Source: Deltaproteobacteria bacterium
GTDB lineage: Bacteria; Myxococcota_A; Polyangia; DRWM01; JAAZOP01
Direction: 5' to 3'
NCBI GenBank assembly: GCA_016218765.1
Contig: JACRCZ010000078.1
Location: 1-38,295, forward strand
DNA: 38,295 nt
Both the position numbers and the translations under genes were made by a program. The notes beneath the pieces are model-generated. The model was not told the origin of the DNA. It was given only the letters and a program-made list of their open reading frames with translations, and did not search any database. This document shows positions 25,257 through 33,316 of this stretch, in pieces (position 1 is the stretch's first letter; every line of letters starts with the position of its first letter).

Positions 25257-26105
25257 TCACGCGTCGAAGGCGGACGCCGGAGCCCGGACCGGCGCCCCGG
25301 CGAGCAGCCCGCGGAACATCTCGTCGGGCATCGGCGCGCCGCTCCCCCGGCCCTGGATCATGTCGCACGCGCGGTCGCGGAAGAACTCGAACTGCTCCGC
25401 CGTCTCCACCCCCTCGGCCACCACGTCCAGCCCGAGATCGTGCGCCAGCGTCACGATGGCGGAGGCGATCGTCGCGGCGCCGGGGTCCTCCGTCACCGAC
25501 CAGACCAGGCCGCAGCCGAGCTTGAGTACCGCCACCGGGAAACGCCGCAGGTAGTCCAGCGACGCGTAGCCGGTGCCGAAGTCGTCGATCGCGAACCGCA
25601 CCCCCAGCTCCCGCAGCTCGTGCATCGCCCGGGCCGCCGCGTCCAGATCGCGGACCGCGGCGCTCTCCGTCAGCTCGAGCAGCACCGCGCCCGGCTCCAG
25701 CTTCGCCTCGGCCAGCAACGCCGCCACGCGCGCCGCCGGCCCCGGCCGCTCGAGCTGCTGCGGAGCGACGTTGACCGTGACGGCGACGGACGGCAGGCCG
25801 GCGCGACGCCACGAGCGGGCGGCGTGGAAGGCCCGGCGCATGACGGCGTCGCCCAACGGGGCGATCAGCCGCGTCTGCTCGGCGAGTGGGATGAAGCTCT
25901 CCGGAGCGAGAAGGCCGAGGCGCGGGTGTTGCCAGCGGACCAGGGCCTCGGCGGCGCGGATTTCGCCCGTCCGCAGCTCGATGATGGGCTGGTAGTGGAC
26001 GACGAGCTGGTCGGTGTCGATGGCGCGATCGAGATCCGTCTCCATCGCGCCCCGGATCTCCGGCCGCCAGACGGTCGGTTGGACGATCGTGCCTGTCCCC
26101 GCCAT
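25257..26105 (-). CDS. EAL-domain cyclic-di-GMP phosphodiesterase
   Basis: This 282-residue protein is almost only an EAL domain, which hydrolyses cyclic-di-GMP to pGpG. Most catalytic landmarks are present: EALVRW, the Asn of VNVAPQQL, ELTES, IDDFGTGYASLDYL, the Lys of VLKLGCGLV, VVAEGVET and the Gln of MIQGRG. The usual K-I-D after the DDFG strand reads K-L-G, which may lower activity. There is no sensor or receiver domain, so control is by expression or by partners. The start is ATG 26105, after GGAAGGA; the frame is open upstream but unlike the family. A sigma-54-type promoter lies 61 to 78 bases upstream, so the NtrC-type regulator encoded just beyond is a likely activator. Confidence 0.88.
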   Translation of the reverse strand: MAGTGTIVQPTVWRPEIRGAMETDLDRAIDTDQLVVHYQPIIELRTGEIRAAEALVRWQHPRLGLLAPESFIPLAEQTRLIAPLGDAVMRRAFHAARSWRRAGLPSVAVTVNVAPQQLERPGPAARVAALLAEAKLEPGAVLLELTESAAVRDLDAAARAMHELRELGVRFAIDDFGTGYASLDYLRRFPVAVLKLGCGLVWSVTEDPGAATIASAIVTLAHDLGLDVVAEGVETAEQFEFFRDRACDMIQGRGSGAPMPDEMFRGLLAGAPVRAPASAFDA

Positions 26106-26165
26106 ATCGCCATTCCTTCCCGACGGTCCGTGCCAGGGCGACCGTCTGCCCGACGCGTCGGACCC

Positions 26166-26183
26166 AAGCACGTCGCGTGCCAG
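26166..26183 (-). promoter_or_regulatory. Sigma-54 promoter of the EAL gene
   Basis: On the minus strand CTGGCACGCGACGTGCTT gives GG-N10-GC spacing with a full TGGCACG -24 element and GTGCT at -12. A second TGGCACG (about 26131-26137) lies closer to the gene but lacks the -12 GC. Confidence 0.7.
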
Positions 26184-26293
26184 GGGAAAGCGGCAGGATC
26201 CTCGTGACGGAACGCGCGGCCCGTGGCGCATTTCGCCCCATCGCGCCGCAACCGTGGACTCGAACCGGTGATTCTGCACGCCGTGACGGCGGT

Positions 26294-27733
26294 TCAGGCG
26301 GACTTCGAGGATCGCCGGGGCAGATTGCCGCGCGCCGCGGGCTCGCCCCGTCCCGCCTCGCGCTCCGCCTCCTCGCCAATCGCCCCGTAGCCCTGCAGCT
26401 TGCGGTACAGCGTCTTGCGGTCGAACCCGAGGACCTTGGCGGCGAGGACCTTGCTGCCGCCGACGGCCTGGAGCACTCGCAGCACGTAGCGGCGCTCGAC
26501 CTCCTCCATCGGCGGCAACTCGCTCGGGTCGTCACCCGCCACGACGACGTGCGAGCTCTTGAACTCGCGGACGCGCGCCGGCAGGTCCGCCACATCGATC
26601 TTGTCGGACCGGGTCAGCACCACCGCACGCTCGATGCAGTTCTGCAGCTCCCGCACGTTGCCCGGCCAGGCGTAGGCGAGGATCTTCTCCGCCGCCCGGG
26701 CCGAGAAGCCGTCGATCGTCTTGCGGTCGCGCTGCGCGAACCGCTCCACGAACTTGCCCGCCAGGAGCAGCGAGTCGCCTCCGCGGGCCCGCAGCGGCGG
26801 CAGCGCGATGCGCACCACATCGACCCGGAACAACAGGTCCTCGCGGAACCGCCCCTCCTCCACCGCGAATTCCAGGTCCCGGTTCGACGCGGCCACGATC
26901 CGCGCGTCGAACGGCACCTCCGCCGCTCCCCCGATCGGCCGGACCGTGCGCTCCTGCAGCGCCCGGAGCAGCTTGGGCTGCAACGCCAGCGGCATCTCCG
27001 CGATCTCGTCCAGGAACAACGTCCCGCCCGTGGCCTGGAGAAACAGGCCCGTCCGGCTCTCCCGCGCGTCGGTGAACGCGCCCTTCACGTGCCCGAAGAG
27101 CTGGCCCTCCAGCAGCGTCTCCGGGATGGCCGAACAGTTGACGGCCACGAACGGGCCGTTGCGCCGGCGGCTGCGCTCGTGCAGCGCCCGCGCCGCCAGC
27201 TCCTTGCCCGTCCCGCTCTCCCCCGTGACCAGCACCGTCGCGTCGGAGTCCGCCGCGCGCTCCAGCAGGTCGTACACCCGGTTCATCGCCGGGCTGGTCC
27301 CCAGGAACTCGCCGAAACCCTGCGCGTCCGCCACCGCCCGCCGAAGCTGCTTGACCTCGACCCGCAACGCGCGATGCCGCAGCGCGCGGCGGAGCGTGAG
27401 GTCGAGGGCCTCGAGGTCCACGGGCTTGGGGATGAAGTCGTAGGCCCCCGCACGGACCGCGGCCACCGCATTCTGGATGCTGCCGAAGCCGGTGATCACG
27501 AGCACCACGACGTCGGGCGAAGCGGAGACGATCCGCTCGCAGAGGGTGATGCCGTCCATGCCGCCCAGATTCAAGTCGGTCACGACCAGCTCGACGTCGC
27601 CCGCCGCCAGAGCCTCCAACGCCTGCTCCCCCGACAGGCACGTCCGGACCTCGTAGCCGCGGGTGGCGAGACCGTCGCGCAGGAAGTCGCACTGGGCCTC
27701 GTCGTCATCGACGATCAGGATGCGCTCGCTCAT
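26294..27733 (-). CDS. NtrC-family sigma-54-dependent response regulator
   Basis: This 479-residue activator has a receiver domain (LIVDDDEAQ; phospho-acceptor in VVTDLNLGGMDG; Lys in FIPKPVD), an AAA+ sigma-54 interaction domain (Walker A GESGTGKE; Walker B GGTLFLDEI; R-finger region FREDLLFRVDV) and a C-terminal Fis-type helix-turn-helix (VGGSKVLAAKVLGFDRKTLYRKL). The sigma-54-contacting loop reads GAFTDA, not GAFTGA, a variant also met in other activators. The last 30 residues are basic. The start is ATG 27733, overlapping the stop of the kinase gene as ATGA. It should activate promoters of the TGGCACG type found at four places in this island, including the one before the EAL gene. Confidence 0.93.
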   Translation of the reverse strand: MSERILIVDDDEAQCDFLRDGLATRGYEVRTCLSGEQALEALAAGDVELVVTDLNLGGMDGITLCERIVSASPDVVVLVITGFGSIQNAVAAVRAGAYDFIPKPVDLEALDLTLRRALRHRALRVEVKQLRRAVADAQGFGEFLGTSPAMNRVYDLLERAADSDATVLVTGESGTGKELAARALHERSRRRNGPFVAVNCSAIPETLLEGQLFGHVKGAFTDARESRTGLFLQATGGTLFLDEIAEMPLALQPKLLRALQERTVRPIGGAAEVPFDARIVAASNRDLEFAVEEGRFREDLLFRVDVVRIALPPLRARGGDSLLLAGKFVERFAQRDRKTIDGFSARAAEKILAYAWPGNVRELQNCIERAVVLTRSDKIDVADLPARVREFKSSHVVVAGDDPSELPPMEEVERRYVLRVLQAVGGSKVLAAKVLGFDRKTLYRKLQGYGAIGEEAEREAGRGEPAARGNLPRRSSKSA

Positions 27734-28506
27734 GGCGCCGCCTCTAGCGGCAGACGGACCAAAAGGCAACTCCCCGGCGCCGCGACGGGCTCCAGCTCGA
27801 TCCGGCCGGCGGCCGCCAGCACGATGTCCCGGGCCGCCGCAAGCCCGAGCCCCGCGGCACGCCCGGGGTCGCGCGTCGTGTAGAAGGGTTCGAAGATCCG
27901 CTCGGCCGCCGGCGCCGCGACGCCCTCGCCCCGGTCTCGCACGCGCAGCAACAGCGCGGCCTCCGCGCCCGTCGGCGCCTCGACGCGCAGCTCGACCGTC
28001 AGCTCGCCCCCGCCGGGCATGGCCTGGATGCCGTTGTGGACCAGCGCGGCCACGAGCTGGCGCAGCCCGGTCGTGTCGAGACGCGGGCGGAGCGGGCCGG
28101 GCTCGCCCGTGCGCCGCATCGCCACGCCGCGCTCGGCGGCCAGCGGCGCCAGGAGCGCGAGGACCTCATCGACGACCGCGCCGGCCTCCACCGGTCCGCG
28201 TCCCGGCGCCGGTCCCCGGACGAAGTCGACCAGTCGGCGCAGGTCCGCGACGATCCCATCGCCAAGCTCCGCGATCCGCCGGGCCTCCGGCGCCAGCTCC
28301 GCCGGCGGCAACCCGCCGCCCGCGATCCGTCCGGCCCGCTCGGCGATGGCGGCGATCGGCCCCGCAAGGCCGCGGGCGAATGCCCCCCCGGCCTTGCCGA
28401 TCACGGCGATCCGATCCGCGTGGCGAAGCCGCTCCGGCGGCGCCGAACCCGCCGTCGCGCCGCCCGCGCCAGGATCGAACTCGACTTGCGGATGCTCCCG
28501 GTCCAT
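27730..28506 (-). CDS. Atypical histidine kinase lacking the phospho-acceptor histidine
   Basis: This 258-residue protein, translated from ATG 28506 after a strong GGGAGGGAG site, has a kinase-type ATPase domain: N box LVHNGIQAMP, G1 box VRDRGEGV, F box IFEPFYTTRDPG and G2 box AGLGLAAARDIV. Where the kinase at 24414 has GIAHDLSSPLNVV, this protein has AFARGLAGPIAAI, so the histidine is replaced and autophosphorylation at the usual site is not possible. No membrane or sensor segment is seen. The ATGA overlap with the NtrC-type regulator shows that the two are made together. It may bind ATP and act as a phosphatase or allosteric partner of that regulator, or be phosphorylated in trans by another kinase at another residue. 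Confidence 0.85.
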   Translation of the reverse strand: MDREHPQVEFDPGAGGATAGSAPPERLRHADRIAVIGKAGGAFARGLAGPIAAIAERAGRIAGGGLPPAELAPEARRIAELGDGIVADLRRLVDFVRGPAPGRGPVEAGAVVDEVLALLAPLAAERGVAMRRTGEPGPLRPRLDTTGLRQLVAALVHNGIQAMPGGGELTVELRVEAPTGAEAALLLRVRDRGEGVAAPAAERIFEPFYTTRDPGRAAGLGLAAARDIVLAAAGRIELEPVAAPGSCLLVRLPLEAAP

Positions 28507-28774
28507 CGCTCCCTCCCCACGCAGCGCCAACCAAGCGCGCATCCTGTAATCATCGGAGCGCGAGTTGCCAAGGGGATCTCGCAACGGGCCGCTCCGGCGG
28601 GGGCATCGGGCGGCGCGCCCCGGAGTGGCAGAATGCCTCGTGCGCCGCGCGAAGGGCGCTAACGTCGCGCATCATCCTCGATTTCGGCGCCGCCGCACGC
28701 GCGCGTCGCGGCGCGTGGGGCGGGATGTCCCTCCGTCCCGCGCGCGGAACGCCGGAAAACACGCGGCTTCCGTG

Positions 28775-28790
28775 TTGGCACGACTTCCGC
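28775..28790 (+). promoter_or_regulatory. Sigma-54-like promoter pointing into the fold-back element
   Basis: TTGGCACGACTTCCGC has the -24 element TGGCACG and GC at the right place (GG-N10-GC), but CC instead of TT in the -12 box. Transcription would start near 28801-28803, at the left edge of the inverted repeat. Confidence 0.5.
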
Positions 28791-28804
28791 TTTGCGGGTC
28801 GGCC

Positions 28805-29099
28805 GTGACGCGGAGACGGACCGGCGATGAAGTGGTTCGAACGCCTGCGAGCGGGGGGGAGCCATGCGGCCGCCCGTCGCGGCGCCCGACGGCGGGGGGG
28901 GGCAGCAATGCCGCCGCCGGGGGGGGGCGCCGAATCCGCCGGCTGGGGGGAGTCAGCGATGCCGTCGCCGTTCGCGGCGACACCCGGGGGGGGAAAGGCA
29001 TCGTTGCCGCCGGCGGATCGAACGAGGGTCGGCCACGGGGGGGAGCATTCCGCTCGCCGATCGAACCACTCGTCATCGCCGGTTCGTCCCGCGTCGCGT
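28805..29099 (+). repeat. Imperfect inverted repeat enclosing a cluster of G-tracts
   Basis: The left arm (28805-28855) and the reverse complement of the right arm (29047-29099) share, in order, the exact blocks GACGCGG, CCGGCGATGA, AGTGGTTCGA and GCGAGCGG, separated by small indels. Between and beside them lie six plus-strand G-tracts of 6 to 9 bases (28853, 28894, 28919, 28945, 28986, 29037). Most are followed by a loosely conserved AGC-ATGCCGCCGCC-type segment. The element could form a large hairpin in RNA or a cruciform, and a G-quadruplex on the plus strand. Confidence 0.65.
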
Positions 29100-29494
29100 C
29101 TCTCGCGAGCCATCCGCCGTCCTCGGCTCGCCAAGAACAGGTTTTGGTCTCGCCATCGGCGGTTGTCGACGCGCAGGGAAAGCCCGCGCCACGCGGGCCC
29201 TTCATCCCTAGACCGCGCGTTGGGGTCGCCGATTGTCGGAGGCGGGGAGGACGGGCGGTGCAACGGCCGCGGCTCGAGCGAGATGCGCAGGCTGTGGTCG
29301 ATTCGGACGGTCGAGCGGCGGTACTTCACCCGTGCCCTGTCCCGCCCTCGATCGCCCGGTACGCTTGCCCCGCCCTCGGCAATCGGGGACCACGCCCGTA
29401 TGGGGGGTCCATCCACCCGTGCGCTCGCGCTCGGGAGGACCGGACCGCCCGCCCTCTCCGCCTCCGTCCCCACCCTCCGGTGCGGTAGCCGCCG

Positions 29495-31084
29495 GTGGTC
29501 GTTCCTCCGCTGCCCCTGGATCGCGAGCCGCCGGCCGACCTGCGACGCCTGGTCGACGAGCTGCGCGAGAGCCAGCGGGACCTGCGCCGCGCCCAGGCCG
29601 TCGCCCGGACCGGAAGCTGGCGGCTCGACGTCCGGCGCAACGCGCTGCTCTGGTCGGAGGAGACCCACCGCATCTTCGGCATCCCACCGGGAGACACGCT
29701 GACCTACGAGACGTTCCTGGCGGCGATCCATCCCGAGGAACGCGAGGCCGTCGACCGCGCCTGGCAGGCGGCGCTGCACGGCGCGCCGTACGACGTCGAG
29801 CACCGCATCGTCGTCGGCGGCACCGTCAAGTGGGTGCGGGAACGGGCCGAGCTGGAGTTCGACGCCGCCGGCACCCTGCTCGGGGGCTTCGGCACCGTGC
29901 AGGACGTCACCGAACGCAAACAAGCCGAGGAAGCGCTGCGCGAGAGCGAGCGGCGGCACCGCGAGCTGTCCGACGCACTGGGCGAGGTCGATCGGCGCAA
30001 GAGCCGTTTCCTCGCCATCCTCTCCCACGAGCTGCGCAACCCGCTGACCCCGATTCGCAACAGCGTGTACGTCCTCACCAACGCCGCCCCGGGCAGCGAG
30101 GAGGCCAGGCGGGCCGTGGGCGTCATCGACCGCCAGGTCCGCCACCTCGGCCGCATGATCGATGATCTGCTCGACGCGACGCGCATCTCGAGCGGCAAGG
30201 TCCGGCTGCAGCTCGAGCGCATCGACCTGGCGGATCTGGCCCACCGGGTGGTGGACGACTACCGCTCGCGGATCTCGGAGGCCGGACTGGACGTGGAGGT
30301 CCGTGCGCCCGGAGGCGAGGCGTGCGTCGACGGCGATCCGGTCCGGCTGGCCCAGGTGCTCGGCAACCTCCTGGACAACGCGGTCAAGTTCACGCCGCGC
30401 GGGGGACGCGTGCTCGTCTCCGCCGCGGCCGACCGCGGAGCGGGCGAGGCGGTGCTCCGCGTGCGTGATTCGGGCGCGGGTCTGGAACCCGGCCTTCTGT
30501 CGCGGCTTTTCGAGCCGTTCACGCAGGCCGAAAGCACGCTCGAACGCACCCGCGGCGGACTCGGGCTGGGCCTGACGCTCGTCAGGGGCCTGGTCGAGCT
30601 GCACGGCGGGGAGGTGGGCGCGACCTCCGACGGACCGGGCCAGGGCGCCGAGCTCACCGTGCACCTGCCGCTGGTGCCCGGCGTGACCTGCGGACCCGCC
30701 CCCGCGACGGCGGCGACGCCCCGCGCGCGGCGGCGCGTGCTGATCATCGAGGACAACGTCGATGCCGCCGAGACCCTGCGCGACGTGCTGCGGCTGGGCG
30801 GACACGAGATCGCCATCGCCTTCGACGGGCTGGAAGGCATCGCGGCCGTGCGAGAGTTCCGGCCCGACGTCGTGCTGTGCGACATCGGACTGCCCGGCAT
30901 CGATGGCTACGAGGTCGCGCGCCGCCTGCGCTCCGATCGCTCGCTCGCCAGGATCCTCCTCGTCGCCCTCAGCGGCTACGCCCAGCCGGAGGACCTGCGC
31001 CAGGCGACGGAGGCCGGGTTCGACCAGCACCTGGCCAAGCCGCCGCCCCTCGAGAAGCTGGAGGAACTGCTGGCCGGACGGTAG
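29495..31084 (+). CDS. Hybrid histidine kinase: PAS, HisKA, HATPase, receiver
   Basis: This 529-residue cytosolic kinase starts with a short coiled segment and a PAS domain (about 35-145, RTGSWRLDVRRNALLWSEE to FGTVQDVTERKQAEE). The phospho-acceptor helix has ILSHELRNPL (H178). The ATPase domain shows NLLDNAVKFTP, VRDSGAGL, LFEPFTQAE and GGLGLGLTLVRGLVELHGG. A C-terminal receiver (VLIIEDNVDAAETL) carries its phospho-acceptor in LCDIGLPG (D463) and Lys in LAKPP. With no further output domain it would pass phosphate to another regulator. The start is GTG 29495: a stop at 29486 excludes longer forms, and the ribosome site is poor. The kinase and receiver parts closely resemble those at 31235 and 34239, so the three are likely paralogues with exchanged sensors. 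Confidence 0.92.
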   Translation: MVVPPLPLDREPPADLRRLVDELRESQRDLRRAQAVARTGSWRLDVRRNALLWSEETHRIFGIPPGDTLTYETFLAAIHPEEREAVDRAWQAALHGAPYDVEHRIVVGGTVKWVRERAELEFDAAGTLLGGFGTVQDVTERKQAEEALRESERRHRELSDALGEVDRRKSRFLAILSHELRNPLTPIRNSVYVLTNAAPGSEEARRAVGVIDRQVRHLGRMIDDLLDATRISSGKVRLQLERIDLADLAHRVVDDYRSRISEAGLDVEVRAPGGEACVDGDPVRLAQVLGNLLDNAVKFTPRGGRVLVSAAADRGAGEAVLRVRDSGAGLEPGLLSRLFEPFTQAESTLERTRGGLGLGLTLVRGLVELHGGEVGATSDGPGQGAELTVHLPLVPGVTCGPAPATAATPRARRRVLIIEDNVDAAETLRDVLRLGGHEIAIAFDGLEGIAAVREFRPDVVLCDIGLPGIDGYEVARRLRSDRSLARILLVALSGYAQPEDLRQATEAGFDQHLAKPPPLEKLEELLAGR

Positions 31085-31193
31085 CCCGGTCCTTGCGAAC
31101 TCCGCGCCCCGACCGGTATCGTCGGTCGCGGGCGCTCGGCGGGAACGGACGAGGCTCAGGTTCCCGCTCTGTACCCGGATCTCCATGTCCAAA

Positions 31194-31213
31194 CCGCGGG
31201 CTTCAGCCCGCGG
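31194..31213. repeat. REP-like hairpin with TTCA loop
   Basis: CCGCGGGC-TTCA-GCCCGCGG is a perfect 8-bp stem with the same loop as the pair at 3083-3134. It lies 21 bases before the next gene's start and could affect its expression or readthrough. Confidence 0.7.
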
Positions 31214-31234
31214 CCGGCCTGCAGAGGGGTGGCG

Positions 31235-32824
31235 ATGGTCGACCGGGATTCACCAGCGGCAGCGGCCGGCGCGTCCGGCACGCGAACGCCGTGGTGGCGG
31301 CGCGCCAGCCGCGCGTTGCGCGCTCCCCAACCGCCGCGAATCCCGATGCTGCTGCGCCTGCTCAGCGCACCCGTCGCGGTCGGCCTCACGGCCGTCCTTC
31401 AGGAGCTCGTGGAGCCCGAACCGCACCTCGCCCCGTACGTCTTCTTCTTCACCGCCGTCGCCCTCGTCTCCTGGCTCGCCGGCCTGGCGCCCGGCCTGCT
31501 GGCGGTCGCCCTGGCCGCGCTCGCCGGCAACTACCTCTTCATCCCGCCGTTCGGCGAGTGGTCCACGGGGCAGAACGCCCTGGTGGCGACCGCTTCGTTC
31601 CTCGTGAGCGGCGGGTTCGTCGCACTGCTCTGCTCCCTGTTCCGGACGGCGTTCCTCGACCTGGACGTCGCGCACGACGTGCAGCGACGCGCCGAAGAGG
31701 CGCTGCGGGAGGCCGATCGCCGCAAGACGGAGTTCCTCGCCGTCCTGTCCCACGAGCTGCGCAACCCGCTCGCCCCCATCCGCAACGGCATCTACATCCT
31801 CCGGCGCGCGCCGGCCGGCGGCGAACAGGCCCGCCGCGCCCTGGACGTCATCGACCGGCAGGCAACCCACCTGACGCGGCTCGTGGAAGACCTCCTGGAC
31901 GTCACGCGCATCGCTCGCGGGAAGGTCCGGCTGAAGCCCGAACGGCTCGACCTGTCCGCCCTCGTGCGGCGCACCGTCGACGACCATCGCGCCTCGCTCG
32001 CCGGCCGCGGCGTCGCGCTGGTCGTCGCGATCCCGGCGACGGCGACCGTCGTGTCCGGGGACCCGACGCGGCTCGCCCAGGTCGTCGGCAACCTGCTCCA
32101 CAACGCCGCCAAGTTCACCCCGCCCGGGGGCTCGGTCGCCGTCTCCCTCGCCGTCGAAGACGGCCGCGAGGCCGTCGTGCGCGTGAGGGACACCGGCGTG
32201 GGGATCGCGCCGGACGTGCTGCCGCACCTGTTCCAGCCCTTCATGCAGGCCGACGCCACCCTGGATCGCAGCTCCGGCGGCCTCGGCCTGGGCCTCGCGC
32301 TCGTCCGTGGCCTGGTCGAGCTGCACGGAGGCAGCTCGACGGCGGCCAGCGAAGGGCCGGGCCGGGGCGCCGAATTCTGCGTCCACCTGCCGCTGGAGCC
32401 CGGAAGCGCCGCCGCCTGCCCGCCGGGCGAGGGCGCCCCCGCGGCAACGGCGCGCCGGCGCGTGCTGCTGATCGATGACGTCCCGGACGCCGTCGAAAGC
32501 CTCCGGGACGCGCTGGCCATCGTCGGACACGAGGTGGAGATCGCCTTCGACGGCCCGGGCGGCATCGCCAAGGCCCGGTCCTTCCGCCCCGACGCGGTGC
32601 TGTGCGACATCGGGCTGCCGGGGATGGACGGCTACGAGGTCGCGAGGGCGATGCGCGCCGAACCCGAGCTGCACGGCGTGTTGCTGGTCGCCCTGACCGG
32701 CTACGCGAGCGTCGAGGACGCGGCGCGCGCGCTGGAGTCCGGCTTCGACTGCCATCTGGCCAAGCCGCCGGACATGGCGGAGATCGATCGGCTGCTCAAG
32801 ACGGGTCGCGCCGCCCCCTGCTGA
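31235..32824 (+). CDS. Membrane hybrid histidine kinase with KdpD-like (DUF4118) sensor
   Basis: This 529-residue kinase has a basic N-terminal tail and then a four-helix membrane block (about 36-140) of the KdpD-type DUF4118 kind: VFFFTAVALVSWLAGLAPGLLA, then NYLFIPPFGEW and two further helices. The kinase core has VLSHELRNPL (H173), NLLHNAAKFTP, VRDTGVGI, LFQPFMQADATL and GGLGLGLALVRGL. The receiver (VLLIDDVPDAVESL) has its phospho-acceptor in LCDIGLPG (D458) and Lys in LAKPPD. The start is ATG 31235, six bases after GAGGGG; a GTG at 31229 is less likely. It follows the PAS kinase by 150 bases and may be cotranscribed. Its stop directly abuts that of the convergent response regulator. There is no Usp or KdpD ATP-binding domain, so it is not KdpD itself. 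Confidence 0.92.
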   Translation: MVDRDSPAAAAGASGTRTPWWRRASRALRAPQPPRIPMLLRLLSAPVAVGLTAVLQELVEPEPHLAPYVFFFTAVALVSWLAGLAPGLLAVALAALAGNYLFIPPFGEWSTGQNALVATASFLVSGGFVALLCSLFRTAFLDLDVAHDVQRRAEEALREADRRKTEFLAVLSHELRNPLAPIRNGIYILRRAPAGGEQARRALDVIDRQATHLTRLVEDLLDVTRIARGKVRLKPERLDLSALVRRTVDDHRASLAGRGVALVVAIPATATVVSGDPTRLAQVVGNLLHNAAKFTPPGGSVAVSLAVEDGREAVVRVRDTGVGIAPDVLPHLFQPFMQADATLDRSSGGLGLGLALVRGLVELHGGSSTAASEGPGRGAEFCVHLPLEPGSAAACPPGEGAPAATARRRVLLIDDVPDAVESLRDALAIVGHEVEIAFDGPGGIAKARSFRPDAVLCDIGLPGMDGYEVARAMRAEPELHGVLLVALTGYASVEDAARALESGFDCHLAKPPDMAEIDRLLKTGRAAPC

Positions 32825-33307
32825 TCAGGCACGCCGTTTCGGAGGAACCGACGCCGGCATCGCGGCTGCCACCGCCCGGCGCAGCTCCTCCATGTCCAAT
32901 GGCTTCTCCAGGAAGTCGCGCGCCCCGTAGGTCCGGGCTTCCGCCCGGGTCTCGGCGCTGCTGAAAGCCGTCACCACGATCACCGGCACGCTCGGCGCCG
33001 ACGAGTGCAGCGCCGCCAACACCTCGAGTCCCGTGAACCCGGGCATCTGAATGTCCGTGACGACGACTCCGATTTCGTGGCGCCCCTGGCCCAGGAGCGA
33101 GCGGCCGACCTTCGCGAGGAGGTCGGCGCCGTTGATCGCCTCCTCCACGGCGTAGCCGCCGCCACGCAGCGCGTCCGCCATCAAGCAGCGCAGCTCGTCG
33201 TCGTCCTCGGCCAGGAGTATCCACCCCCGCTCCGGGGCATCCGGCGCGGCGGCGGGAGACGGCGGAACGCGATCCGAGGGCCCGCAGGCCCCGGTTTCGA
33301 ATGCCAT
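32825..33307 (-). CDS. Single-domain response regulator
   Basis: This 160-residue protein has a 27-residue Pro/Ala tail and one receiver domain: acidic pocket LLAEDDDELRCLM, phospho-acceptor in VVVTDIQMPGFTG, Thr in VIVVTAF and Lys in FLEKPLD. There is no output domain. It resembles the regulator at 23859 in sequence and layout. The ATG at 33307 is preceded by AGGAGGACTTC, a very good ribosome site. It is the second gene after the regulator at 33856, with a 9-base gap, and so probably shares the sigma-54-type promoter at 33901-33917. The hybrid kinases on either side are likely phosphate donors. Confidence 0.88.
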   Translation of the reverse strand: MAFETGACGPSDRVPPSPAAAPDAPERGWILLAEDDDELRCLMADALRGGGYAVEEAINGADLLAKVGRSLLGQGRHEIGVVVTDIQMPGFTGLEVLAALHSSAPSVPVIVVTAFSSAETRAEARTYGARDFLEKPLDMEELRRAVAAAMPASVPPKRRA

Positions 33308-33316
33308 GAAGTCCTC

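Larger units (their letters stand above)
28507..29494. other. Long non-coding stretch (988 bp) between divergent signalling genes
   Basis: No convincing gene is visible. Frames that stay open here (for example ATG 28827 to 29702) are low-complexity, arginine-rich and run into the next gene in the wrong frame. The stretch holds a sigma-54-like site (28775-28790), a fold-back element with six G-tracts (28805-29099), and a hairpin GCCCGCG-CCA-CGCGGGC (29182-29198). The promoter of the 28506 kinase must lie in its left part and that of the 29495 kinase in its right part, but I cannot place either. Confidence 0.6.

Noticed and set aside
28830..29075. tRNA T-arm-like GGTTCGAA words in both arms of the inverted repeat
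   Set aside because: The flanking bases do not form a T-stem, and no anticodon or acceptor arms can be folded around them.
28507..29494. Retron or group II intron RNA as explanation of the folded non-coding element
   Set aside because: No reverse transcriptase gene or catalytic intron motif is present in the window.
28827..29702. A 291-codon open frame starting MKWFERL in the G-tract region
   Set aside because: There is a weak ribosome-like GGAG and a sigma-54-like site upstream, but the product is G/R/A/P low-complexity and its end overlaps the PAS kinase gene by about 200 bases in a different frame.
31235..32824. KdpD sensor kinase
   Set aside because: The four-helix block is KdpD-like, but the N-terminal KdpD and Usp domains are missing, a receiver is fused, and no kdp genes are nearby.
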